This document shows, piece after piece, positions 15,232 to 22,644 of a DNA stretch of 23,467 bases (positions are counted from its first letter, which is position 1; each line of letters begins with the position of its first letter). Location: positions 1-23,467 of the forward strand of contig CAJUFU010000044.1 of assembly GCA_910585555.1 (NCBI GenBank), written 5' to 3'. The notes beneath the pieces are model-generated. The model did not search any database. It saw only the letters and a list, made by a program, of their open reading frames with translations, and was not told where the DNA came from. The translations under genes were made by a program, and so were the position numbers. Source of the DNA: an uncultured Lachnospiraceae bacterium (lineage in GTDB: Bacteria > Bacillota > Clostridia > Lachnospirales > Lachnospiraceae).

Positions 15232-16701
15232 TTAGAATAAAGTACCGACAAAATCCGCCAGATAATCGACAAGTATATTGGGGAACAGGCCGATTAAAAC
15301 CGACAATATTGTCATAATCAGAATCGGTATGGTCATACACTTATGGGGTTCCCGTTTCTGCAACGATGCATAAGCATAATCTGCCCCGGGGAAAAATCCC
15401 TGAATCGTAAGGGGCAGAAGATATCCTGCAGTGAGCAGTGCACTGAGCAGCAAAACAACCGGTCCAATGTAGCCAAATACACCGATATTGCCGGAGAGGC
15501 CGCCAAGAGCCAGATACCATTTACTGATAAAGCCTCCTGTGGGCGGGATACCGATGAGTCCCAGAGACACGATGGTATAGCACCATATGGTGAGAGGCAT
15601 TTCTTTACCAATACCGCGAAGTTCATCGACCCTGGTTTTACCGGTTGTATAAATGATTGCACCGGCAGTCAGAAAGAGCGTACATTTGATCAAGCCATGG
15701 GCCAATACGTGCAAGAGTCCGCCTGTGAAGGCCTCTTCATTCATGGCAGCCAGACCAAAGAGAATATAAGAAATTTGGCTTACGGTGGAGTAGGCCAGTC
15801 TCTTTTTCAGCACAGGCTCCCTGTAGGCCAGCATCGATCCCATGAAAACCGTGACAAGGGCTAAGATCAGCCATGCAGTCTGTACCCAGCTGCCACGCAG
15901 GAAAGAAACGCCGAAAATGTAATAGATTACCCGGATTAAAGCCAGCACACCAGCTTTGACAATCACGGCGGAAAGGACAGCGGATGCCGGCGCCGGTGCA
16001 ACCGGATGGGCAGTGGGCAGCCAGGCGTGCATGGGAAACATACCTGCTTTGACACCAAACCCCAGAATCATGACAAAGGCGGTCAGTAAAAGGAATTCCC
16101 CCTGCGCTGCAATGGCAGTGGTTTGTAAAACGCCGCCTGCCGTAAAGGTCAGCGTATCGCAGTTATGGTAAAGAAAATAAATGCCAAACAATCCGGCGTA
16201 GGCGCCGCACAAAGAGTAGAACAAATATTTAAGTCCCGCCATAATGGCCTCCCGGCTGCCTGTGTGCAAGACCAGAGGCATCGAGGAGAGTGTCAACAGT
16301 TCAAAGAACAGATAAAAGGTAATCAGGTTACCTGCAAAGCAAAGGGCATTCAATACGCCGAATACCATCAGATAAAAGCCGTAGTAACGCTTTTCCTTCT
16401 GCTCATGCGTCATGTAGACAAAGGAGAAAAATCCTGCGCCCACAAAGACCACTACCGTCAGAAGACAGAAAAGTATCCCCACCTCATCAATCTTGAAGTA
16501 AATCGGCAGTGTCCTGGTCAGATAAAAAAGAGTAAGTTCTTGTTTACCTGACAGCAGTGTGCAAAGAATCAGCATAGCCGTAACCACAAGACAGATACCG
16601 GTGGTGATAATGAGCAACTTCCGGTCAGGCTTTTTGGGGCAGACCAGCAGACAAAAACCTGCAAGGATGGGAAAAAATATTGGTAAAAGAATCAGATACA
16701 T
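15232..16701 (-). CDS. NuoM/MrpD-like proton-conducting subunit (first extra copy)
   Basis: A 489-residue polytopic membrane subunit of the same family. Glu134 (TM5, YLFFELLTL), Lys218 (TM7, GFGVKAGMFPMHAWLP), Lys249 (TM8, VIVKAGVL) and Lys394 (TM12, GGFISKWYLA) form the expected charged axis. The TM7-8 loop is the classic AHPVAPAPASAVLS. It shares more local sequence with the following gene than with mrpD, for example in the FELLTL and LKKRLAYST regions, suggesting that the two arose by duplication. The start is the ATG at 16701, eight bases after AGGAGG. A GTG two codons earlier lies too close to that ribosome site. The gap to mrpD is 12 bases. Confidence 0.9.
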   Translation of the reverse strand: MYLILLPIFFPILAGFCLLVCPKKPDRKLLIITTGICLVVTAMLILCTLLSGKQELTLFYLTRTLPIYFKIDEVGILFCLLTVVVFVGAGFFSFVYMTHEQKEKRYYGFYLMVFGVLNALCFAGNLITFYLFFELLTLSSMPLVLHTGSREAIMAGLKYLFYSLCGAYAGLFGIYFLYHNCDTLTFTAGGVLQTTAIAAQGEFLLLTAFVMILGFGVKAGMFPMHAWLPTAHPVAPAPASAVLSAVIVKAGVLALIRVIYYIFGVSFLRGSWVQTAWLILALVTVFMGSMLAYREPVLKKRLAYSTVSQISYILFGLAAMNEEAFTGGLLHVLAHGLIKCTLFLTAGAIIYTTGKTRVDELRGIGKEMPLTIWCYTIVSLGLIGIPPTGGFISKWYLALGGLSGNIGVFGYIGPVVLLLSALLTAGYLLPLTIQGFFPGADYAYASLQKREPHKCMTIPILIMTILSVLIGLFPNILVDYLADFVGTLF

Positions 16702-16713
16702 ACCCACACCTCC

Positions 16714-18207
16714 TTATGCGAACATAGCCAGTCCCTGTTCGATCATGTCAACAATCGGCTGGGAACTGACACCCAAGATGACGTTTAGCAGGATGAAAAA
16801 TACCAATACAACAGCATGAACCTTCATCTGTTTAAAGGTCATATTAGGATAAGCCGTATCACCTGTGGTGGCATAGATACGGATAACTGTTTTCATAAAG
16901 TAAATAGCATTTAAAACCGTACTGATGCCTAGGACAATCAGCGCCGCCAGCATTTTGCCCTCCACCTGCACGGCGGCCTGGGCAAACAACAGTTTGCTGA
17001 TAAAGCCCGAAAACAGCGGTACGCCTACCATCGATAAAGAACCTGCCGTAAATGCCACCCCCGCCCATTTATTGCGATAGCCGGCGCCGGTCAGGTCAAT
17101 AAATTTACGGCTTCCGCCGGACACCTCCGTGAGGCCGATCGCGGCGATAAACAGCAAAGATTTGGTGGCGGCGTGAGAGAGGATATGGAAGACGCTGGCC
17201 ACCATACCGGCCTGTGTGCCCATACCAAAGCCCATATAAATGTAACCAATCTGTGCCACGGAAGAGAAAGCGATCATTCGCCGAATATCGTTTTCTTTGA
17301 TAGCACTGAGGGAACCGAAAATCATACCCATCAATCCGAAGACAAACAGTACGTCGATGATCCGTGTGCTGTTAAAGATATCAAAACCAATGACCCGGTA
17401 AATAATCTTAATTAGCAGGAAAATATATCCTTTGGATACCAGGCTCGACAGGATTGCTGCCGAGGATACCGTAGAGTATCCATAAGCATCCGGCAGCCAG
17501 GCATGAAAAGGAAACAGGGCGCTCTTAATACACAGGCCAATACACATCAGTGCTATGGAGACGATCAGAGGAATCTGGTATTCGCCGTTTTGCATCAAAA
17601 GAGCCACGGACTCTTTTATATTACTCATAAGCAGATGGCCGGTGAGATCGTACATGATACACAGACCAAACAGTAAAAGACCGGAACCTAAGAGGCTCAT
17701 GATCATATAACGCACAGCGGCTTCGATGGTGCGGCCCACCTGTCTGATCATGATAAGACCGCAGGCGGAGATGGTATTAATCTCCACAAAAACATAGGCT
17801 GTGAACATATCGTTGGTATAGACCAGTGCAAGCAGAGAGCTCAGGAGGAGGTTAATCAGAATATAATACAAATTATGCTTGCTCTCTTCCACCTCGTTAA
17901 AAAGCTTGTGTGCGCCGCCGGCCATAGATAGATACATAATGATACAGAAAAACAGCGCCATGCCGGCTTCCAGGACACCGGCCCGGATTTCATTGCCCCA
18001 GGGAGCAGGAAAGTGCCCCATCCAGTACACAAAACTTTCCCCTGTATTTAACAGGTACACAAGGAGGATACCTGACATAATGGCGATTGCCGTAATCACC
18101 AGGCGGTTAACGATTTTGGCCGCCCGGCCCGGAAGTATGGAGCATATGGTGCCGGAAAACAGACTTAACAGGATAGAAAAAAAGGGGAAATTACAGACAA
18201 AGTCCAT
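16714..18207 (-). CDS. mrpD: MrpD/MnhD cation/proton antiporter subunit
   Basis: A 497-residue membrane subunit placed directly after mrpC, where MrpD (MbhH in archaeal hydrogenases) belongs. The ion-path residues are Glu142 (TM5, VFVEINTI), Lys228 (TM7, CIKSALFPFHAWLPDAYGYST), Lys259 (TM8, LVSKGY) and Lys405 (TM12, SGFISKLL). The loop PDAYGYSTVSSAAILS is of MrpD type and differs from the HPVAPAPAS loops of the three later paralogues. In Mrp complexes MrpD works with MrpA to exchange protons for sodium. The ATG at 18207 directly follows the mrpC stop, with AAGGAGGGC upstream, so translation is coupled. Confidence 0.92.
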   Translation of the reverse strand: MDFVCNFPFFSILLSLFSGTICSILPGRAAKIVNRLVITAIAIMSGILLVYLLNTGESFVYWMGHFPAPWGNEIRAGVLEAGMALFFCIIMYLSMAGGAHKLFNEVEESKHNLYYILINLLLSSLLALVYTNDMFTAYVFVEINTISACGLIMIRQVGRTIEAAVRYMIMSLLGSGLLLFGLCIMYDLTGHLLMSNIKESVALLMQNGEYQIPLIVSIALMCIGLCIKSALFPFHAWLPDAYGYSTVSSAAILSSLVSKGYIFLLIKIIYRVIGFDIFNSTRIIDVLFVFGLMGMIFGSLSAIKENDIRRMIAFSSVAQIGYIYMGFGMGTQAGMVASVFHILSHAATKSLLFIAAIGLTEVSGGSRKFIDLTGAGYRNKWAGVAFTAGSLSMVGVPLFSGFISKLLFAQAAVQVEGKMLAALIVLGISTVLNAIYFMKTVIRIYATTGDTAYPNMTFKQMKVHAVVLVFFILLNVILGVSSQPIVDMIEQGLAMFA

Positions 18208-18582
18208 TTATCTGCCCTCCTTTTTCAATTGTGCGGCGATTTCGTCTAAGTCAAGCGTATGATATCTGATATAGAGACGGATGGTCAGGGACAGCATCAG
18301 CGCAGACACCGATACGGATACCACAATGCCGGTCAGCACCAGGCCGCTGGGAATCGGGTTGATGTAGGCTTCCACACTGGTTACTCCGTCTGTAACGATG
18401 GGCGCAACCCGTCCGGCAATATATCCTTTTTCAGCCAGAAAAAGATAGATTGCACTATCCATGATGTTCAATCCTATAATTTTTTTGATCAGATTTGTCT
18501 GTAAGAGGAGATTGGTGAAACCGATACAGAATAGAATCGCAGCCACAGCCTCCCCATAATTCATCCAAAGATTTGGCCCCAT
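18208..18582 (-). CDS. mrpC: MrpC/MnhC (NuoK-like) antiporter subunit
   Basis: A 124-residue, three-helix membrane protein homologous to NuoK. The signature stretches are LIKKIIGLNIMDSAIYLFL (31-49) and NPIPSGLVLTGIVVSVSVSA (75-94). The acidic residue expected in the central helices appears as Asp42. The hydrophilic loop 51-72 is typical of MrpC. The ATG at 18582 sits behind AAAGGAGG and one base after the preceding stop. The longer open frame (to 18654) has no ribosome site and would overlap the mrpB-like gene. Confidence 0.9.
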   Translation of the reverse strand: MGPNLWMNYGEAVAAILFCIGFTNLLLQTNLIKKIIGLNIMDSAIYLFLAEKGYIAGRVAPIVTDGVTSVEAYINPIPSGLVLTGIVVSVSVSALMLSLTIRLYIRYHTLDLDEIAAQLKKEGR

Positions 18583-18583
18583 T

Positions 18584-19564
18584 TTAAAATCCTCCTTTAC
18601 GGAACATAGCATAAAACGCATACATGGTGCAGGCAACCACCAGCCCCACAGCAATGTTGAGGGGCAAGATCAGACCGCCCGAAAGTATTGCGCCGGGCGT
18701 ACCCTTTGGAATGATACTGTGCAGGTGATTGGCACCTGTAAAAAAGGAATAGCTTTTGGCCAGACAGTAGAAGGAGAGGGAAAAGAAACATATCCACTTA
18801 TAAGTCTTCTCCGTAAAAAACCGTTCCGTCTTCTGGAATCCAAAAGCATTTAAATATAAAATCAGGCCCGCACCGATGACGGCACCGCCTGAGAAGCCGC
18901 CGCCGGGGCCTAAGTGTCCGTTCAATATGATATAAATGCCGAAGATGATAATGATTGGGACCAGGAAGGTCGCCACCAGCTGCAAAATAGCATCGTTTTT
19001 GGGCTCATAGACACGGTCATTTGGATTCATATCTTTTGCCAGAGAACTAAGTTCTCCCTTTTTATTTTTATCCAGACGAAGCAGGATAAGAACCGTGATG
19101 GTAGCTACGAAAAGGACATGAGATTCCCCCAGCGTATCAAAGGCCCTGTAATCTAAGATCATACCGGCCACAATGTTTACAGCGCCGGTCTCCTCTAAAC
19201 CTTTCTCTATATAACGTCCGGCAACTTCATTGTTGACAGGCTTTTGTGCGGCGCCGGTGGCCGGCAGGTGAGAGATTGTCACTAAAAGCAGTGCCATCAA
19301 AAACAGACAAAAAAGAATGCTTGTGGCATGATACAGCCGGTGAAAAAGTTTCAGTACTTTGTTATGCTCTGTATCATAGACCTTATCAAGAATCGCGTCA
19401 TGTTCCTTTTCGTGCCGAAGCTGCAGCGCCGAATCTGTCTTATATTCCGGCTGGGGCTTCATCTCCAAATTTCCCAGATAAGGATCTTTTTCGCCGGAAA
19501 GCCAACGAAAAAAATGATAGGCAAATGTTTTATGATATTCCTCTGAGGGCCTTTTCTTACTCAT
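18584..19564 (-). CDS. mrpB: Fused MbhE + MrpB antiporter subunit with cytoplasmic N-terminal extension
   Basis: 326 residues in three parts. Residues 1-77 are hydrophilic and highly charged, with no match I recognise. Residues 80-165 carry two membrane helices and the sequence GMILDYRAFDTLGE (134-147), typical of MbhE and of the end of MrpA. Residues 190-326 are the MrpB domain with four helices and the signature NGHLGPGGGFSGG (215-227). Canonical MrpB is about 140 residues, so this is a fusion of the MrpA tail with MrpB. The start is ATG 19564 behind GCGGAGG. It overlaps the end of the DUF4040 gene by 8 bases. The charged N-terminus should face the cytoplasm and could be a docking surface. 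Confidence 0.88.
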   Translation of the reverse strand: MSKKRPSEEYHKTFAYHFFRWLSGEKDPYLGNLEMKPQPEYKTDSALQLRHEKEHDAILDKVYDTEHNKVLKLFHRLYHATSILFCLFLMALLLVTISHLPATGAAQKPVNNEVAGRYIEKGLEETGAVNIVAGMILDYRAFDTLGESHVLFVATITVLILLRLDKNKKGELSSLAKDMNPNDRVYEPKNDAILQLVATFLVPIIIIFGIYIILNGHLGPGGGFSGGAVIGAGLILYLNAFGFQKTERFFTEKTYKWICFFSLSFYCLAKSYSFFTGANHLHSIIPKGTPGAILSGGLILPLNIAVGLVVACTMYAFYAMFRKGGF

Positions 19565-19826
19565 CCTTCTTTTCCTCCGCTTTTTCTGCAACGTTAATGG
19601 CATGTATTTTCTTGAGCGTCACAAAAAACAGCACGCTGGTGATACCTGCACCGACTGCAGCTTCTGTGATGGCAAGGTCTGGGGATTCCAAACAAATCCA
19701 TAATAGGGACATGACCAGACTGAAGGACATGTAGATGAGAACAGAATTTAACAAGTTTTTGGAGAAACTGACAGAGATTGCGCAGATGATCAAAAGACCC
19801 ATCAATATAATCTGAAAAGCCGTCAT
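19557..19826 (-). CDS. MbhD/DUF4040 subunit (detached part of MrpA)
   Basis: An 89-residue protein with three membrane helices. It carries CLESPDLAITEAAVGAGITS (46-65), the hallmark of the MbhD/DUF4040 domain that in canonical Mrp is fused near the MrpA C-terminus. It ends in a short charged tail, EKAEEKKDE. The gene overlaps mrpG by 4 bases (ATGA) with AAAGGAGG before the ATG at 19826, and overlaps the next gene by 8 bases. Its stand-alone form and place between mrpG and the MbhE-MrpB fusion match mbhD in archaeal hydrogenase operons. Confidence 0.88.
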   Translation of the reverse strand: MTAFQIILMGLLIICAISVSFSKNLLNSVLIYMSFSLVMSLLWICLESPDLAITEAAVGAGITSVLFFVTLKKIHAINVAEKAEEKKDE

Positions 19827-20218
19827 GATTGTTCCTCCTTTCTACTTTCCGCCGTTTCACTGCAGGCAAGTTCTTGTTCGAGTATCGTTAAATCTTCATA
19901 AATCTCACAGTGTTCGGATAGATTTTCGTTGGTTGCAACTTCCAGTCTGGAAAGTACGTGAGAAGAGACCGGAGAGGCAAACCATAAAAAAATAATGATT
20001 AATAAAATCTTTAAAGTAGTATAATTGAAGCCGGAAAATATCATCAATCCAATCAGACAGGAAGTGATGCCCAGTGTATCGCCCATAGCGGCCGCGTGCA
20101 TCCGGTTGAGTACGTATTTAAAATGAAAAACGCCGAATATCTCTGTAAAAAAGATAACTACGCCGCAGAGCAAAAATGCACTGCCGACAATGATTTTCAG
20201 CCATTCAAGGGTTTCCAT
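19823..20218 (-). CDS. mrpG: MrpG/MnhG antiporter subunit
   Basis: A 131-residue membrane protein with three helices (about 9-29, 48-64 and 68-83). Conserved MrpG features are the motifs RMHAAAMGDTLG (39-50) and ASPVSSHVLSR (81-91). After the last helix there is a tail of about 40 residues, strongly acidic (ENLSEHCEIYEDL, ESRKEEQS). The start ATG at 20218 follows AGGAGGAGA, inside the last 14 bases of mrpF. Small subunits F and G are required for assembly of Mrp complexes in Bacillus. Confidence 0.9.
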   Translation of the reverse strand: METLEWLKIIVGSAFLLCGVVIFFTEIFGVFHFKYVLNRMHAAAMGDTLGITSCLIGLMIFSGFNYTTLKILLIIIFLWFASPVSSHVLSRLEVATNENLSEHCEIYEDLTILEQELACSETAESRKEEQS

Positions 20219-20540
20219 CAGACATCTCCTCCTTTATGGTATCGTTTATATGAGACTCCTTTTGGTGGTGTTTCTCTTCGTAGATACCGATATATACCTT
20301 AGAAAGCACCACTACGGCTAAGAAGCTGATCATCGCATAGATTAGACAGATATCCACCAGATATCCTTCCTTAAGCATCAATGCCAGGACTGCGATGATG
20401 ACCATGACCATGGTTCCCATCATATTGACGGCCACCAGTCTATCAGCAATGAGGGGCCCTCTGACAGCACGGATTAGGCAGGCCAGAAGCATAAAGGACA
20501 ATAAAATCAACATTGTAATATAAATCGTGTGATATATCAT
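20205..20540 (-). CDS. mrpF: MrpF/MnhF antiporter subunit
   Basis: A 111-residue protein with three membrane helices. The family motif RGPLIADRLVAVN (27-39) contains the conserved Asp33, and EGYLVDICLIYAMISFLA (58-75) follows. The C-terminal 25 residues are hydrophilic and charged. I chose the ATG at 20540, one base after the mrpE stop and behind GGAAGGG. An in-frame ATG at 20558 lacks a ribosome site. Translation is coupled on both sides. Confidence 0.9.
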   Translation of the reverse strand: MIYHTIYITMLILLSFMLLACLIRAVRGPLIADRLVAVNMMGTMVMVIIAVLALMLKEGYLVDICLIYAMISFLAVVVLSKVYIGIYEEKHHQKESHINDTIKEEMSDGNP

Positions 20541-20541
20541 T

Positions 20542-21006
20542 TCAGCCCTTCCTTTCAATTCTTCTAAGAAGTTCTACAAAGACAGAGGAGTCAATACCTT
20601 TTGCAAGCTCTTTATCCAGACAGTGTACCGTGTATTCATCATCCTTCAAAGAGACGGTAATCGTACCTGGTGTCAGGGTAATGGAATTGGCCAAAAGTAC
20701 ACGCGCAAAAGTGGTCTGTAAATCTGTTTTAAAATGAACAATAGCCGGTTCTAATTCATATTTGGCGCTGTAGATCATTTTAAAAACAGCGCCGTTTGCC
20801 TTCAGGATTTCAATTATGAGTGTTACCAGATAGTGGATTAAGAGGGGAGCCTTTTTCAGAAAAAAAAGGTCATATCTTAACTTGTAATTCAGGAATTTAC
20901 AGATAAACCAGTACATCGCCCCAGCAATCGCAACGCCGAAGAGGGCGATTTCCAAGGTGAGCTGCCCGTTAAAAATAACCCATACAAGGAAAAAAAGTAC
21001 AAACAT
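20542..21006 (-). CDS. mrpE: MrpE/MnhE antiporter subunit, first gene of the operon
   Basis: A 154-residue protein. Helices lie at about 2-36 (two short ones) and 53-72. A cytoplasmic alpha/beta domain follows with LLANSITLTPGTITVSL (104-120), the diagnostic MrpE segment. The start ATG at 21006 has GGAGGAAG upstream. The promoter at 21066-21094 precedes it. Opening the operon with E, F and G rather than A is the order of the Mbh-type Mrp module, not of Bacillus mrpABCDEFG. Confidence 0.92.
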   Translation of the reverse strand: MFVLFFLVWVIFNGQLTLEIALFGVAIAGAMYWFICKFLNYKLRYDLFFLKKAPLLIHYLVTLIIEILKANGAVFKMIYSAKYELEPAIVHFKTDLQTTFARVLLANSITLTPGTITVSLKDDEYTVHCLDKELAKGIDSSVFVELLRRIERKG

Positions 21007-21065
21007 TTCTATCTTCCTCCGAAAAAGTTTCTTCCTATTAAAAAGAGGTATTCATAATCGTAGAT

Positions 21066-21094
21066 ATTATGGACCCAATCGCTGGAAGTGTCAA
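21066..21094 (-). promoter_or_regulatory. Promoter of the ten-gene antiporter operon
   Basis: On the minus strand TTGACA (21094-21089), a 17-base spacer and CATAAT (21071-21066) make a near-consensus promoter. The leader would be about 50 bases and has no recognisable riboswitch fold. I see no other good promoter within the operon. Confidence 0.75.
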
Positions 21095-21116
21095 TATGAT
21101 TTTGGCAATTTCCAGC
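21081..21116. promoter_or_regulatory. Dyad overlapping the -35 region of the mrp promoter
   Basis: GCTGGAA (21081-21087) and TTCCAGC (21110-21116) are perfect inverted repeats with a 22-base centre that contains the -35 box. This is a reasonable site for a dimeric regulator. The surrounding intergenic DNA (21117-21301) holds the leader of the reductase gene, with a TATAAA at 21272-21277 but no convincing -35 partner. Confidence 0.45.
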
Positions 21117-21301
21117 AGGCTTTATTCTTGGGACAGAAGGCCGGGTGGTTTTCATGATAATCCGTAAGATATTTCGTATGCCGTTTAACGCTTGTCATTC
21201 GCTGGGGAATCGGCTAAAATGTGAATGTGACAGTGGCTTTCTGTAAAAAGAATTTCATCAAATTTATGCATTATAAAATAAAAGAAGATAAGGAGGTTTC
21301 T

Positions 21302-22222
21302 ATGAAATATTTAGTGATTGGCGCGGGCGGCACCGGCGGCAGCATCGGAGCCTATATGACGGAGGCGGGCAAAGATGTAACGCTGATTGCCCGCGGCGCA
21401 CATCTTAAGAAAATGCAGGAAGAAGGTCTTAAGATGGAGACCACCAAAAAGGGAAATTATACGGTTTTTCCTGTGAAAGCGGTGGACATGGAACATTATG
21501 ACGAACGGCCGGATATTATCTTTGTGTGTGTGAAAGGGTATTCTTTGGATGATATAGCGCCCTTTATCAGACGTGTGGCCAAAGAGACGTCCATCGTTAT
21601 CCCTATCTTAAATATCTATGGAACCGGAAGCAGACTGCAGGAGGAACTGCCAGAGCTGCTTGTGACAGACGGCTGTATTTATGTGGCGGCAGAGATTAAA
21701 GAGCCGGGTATCATTTGGCAGAACGGCGATATCTTCCGCATTGTGTACGGTGTGAGAGAGAAAGAAGAACTCAGGCCGGAACTGCTTGAAGTAGCGAAGG
21801 ATTTAAAAGAGAGCGGCATTGAGGGTGTACTGTCAGATCATATCAGGCGGGACGCTCTGCAGAAATTTGCCTATGTGTCGCCCATGGCGGCCTGCGGCCT
21901 TTACTACCATGTTTCCGCCGGGGAAGTGCAGAAAACAGGAGACCCCAGAGATATGTTTGTGAAGCTTATGAAAGAGGTGGACGCACTGGCAGTGGCCATG
22001 GGGGTTCCTTTCCTGGTAGACATTGTGGCCACCAATTTGCGGATTCTGGATTCCTTAAATCCTACGGCGAGCACATCCATGCAGCGGGATATCTATGCCG
22101 GGAAACCCTCTGAGATTGACGGGCTGATTTATGAAGTGGTGCGGATGGGCAAAAAGTATGGCGTGCCTACGCCCACTTATGAGATGGTGGAGAAAAAGGC
22201 ACGGGAAGACGGTTTAAAATAG
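21302..22222 (+). CDS. PanE/ApbA-family (2-dehydropantoate 2-reductase-like) oxidoreductase
   Basis: A 306-residue NAD(P)-dependent reductase. An N-terminal Rossmann fold starts with VIGAGGTGGSIGAYM (5-19), and the C-terminal helical domain contains KPSEIDGLI (268-276) with the family Glu at 271. In ketopantoate reductase a Lys-x-x-x-Asn pair acts in catalysis and substrate binding. Here Lys188 is present (QKFAYVSPMAACG), but the Asn position is Val192 and the segment after it is unlike NPLTA. True PanE activity is therefore doubtful and another 2-oxo acid may be the substrate. The start is ATG 21302 behind AAGGAGG. The frame runs open further upstream without a ribosome site. The stop is followed after 49 bases by a small gene. 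Confidence 0.82.
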   Translation: MKYLVIGAGGTGGSIGAYMTEAGKDVTLIARGAHLKKMQEEGLKMETTKKGNYTVFPVKAVDMEHYDERPDIIFVCVKGYSLDDIAPFIRRVAKETSIVIPILNIYGTGSRLQEELPELLVTDGCIYVAAEIKEPGIIWQNGDIFRIVYGVREKEELRPELLEVAKDLKESGIEGVLSDHIRRDALQKFAYVSPMAACGLYYHVSAGEVQKTGDPRDMFVKLMKEVDALAVAMGVPFLVDIVATNLRILDSLNPTASTSMQRDIYAGKPSEIDGLIYEVVRMGKKYGVPTPTYEMVEKKAREDGLK

Positions 22223-22271
22223 TGTGGAATCATGGCGGTTAGGCTGAAAAGGTATTTGGAACGGAGGAGAA

Positions 22272-22481
22272 ATGGCGGAAAGCATGGAGAAGAAATTTAA
22301 GGAAAAATATCTGTCAGGAGAGATAGAATTCGAGGCAATTGACGACTATAGCCAGGATTGGGGATTTAGTGATACACTGGTGACGCTGAGGGAATATCTG
22401 GGATTAAACGAAGAAGAGGAGGATGCCTGGGTGAGCGTGGGAGATGAGGCGCTGAAAGAACTTTTGGACCGGCAGAAGTAA
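22272..22481 (+). CDS. Small acidic protein of unknown function
   Basis: 69 residues, strongly acidic (for example LNEEEEDAWVSVGDEALKELL), predicted helical, with no membrane segment or cysteine. A good GGAGGAG ribosome site lies just before the ATG. The 49-base gap after the reductase stop has no terminator or promoter, so the two are probably co-transcribed. I do not recognise the family. Confidence 0.65.
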   Translation: MAESMEKKFKEKYLSGEIEFEAIDDYSQDWGFSDTLVTLREYLGLNEEEEDAWVSVGDEALKELLDRQK

Positions 22482-22566
22482 GAAAATTTGTAATCAAGGA
22501 CATATTCATCATTTTTCATTACTTTTTCTCAGTCTGCCCTGTGTTTCATGTTCCTCCTTTAGGTGC

Positions 22567-22607
22567 AAAAAAAGACGCATGGTTCACAATTTACTGTTCC
22601 ATGCGCC
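22567..22607 (-). terminator. Intrinsic terminator of the Rpn-family gene
   Basis: On the minus strand CGCATGG (22605-22599) pairs with CCATGCG (22582-22576), a 7-bp stem extended outward past one mismatch. Seven T residues (22573-22567) follow. It lies 38 bases past the Rpn stop codon. No T-tract is present for the plus-strand gene. Confidence 0.75.
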
Positions 22608-22644
22608 TTTACGCTGTTTCGTTGATAGGGAATTGTTTTCCTGA

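Noticed and set aside
15343..15864. 173-codon plus-strand open frame within the antiporter operon
   Set aside because: It is antisense to a well-conserved NuoM-like gene, has Cys/Gln/His-rich low-quality composition, and lacks a ribosome site.
21007..21065. Sodium-sensing riboswitch in the antiporter leader
   Set aside because: The leader is only about 50 bases and forms no stable multi-stem structure by eye.
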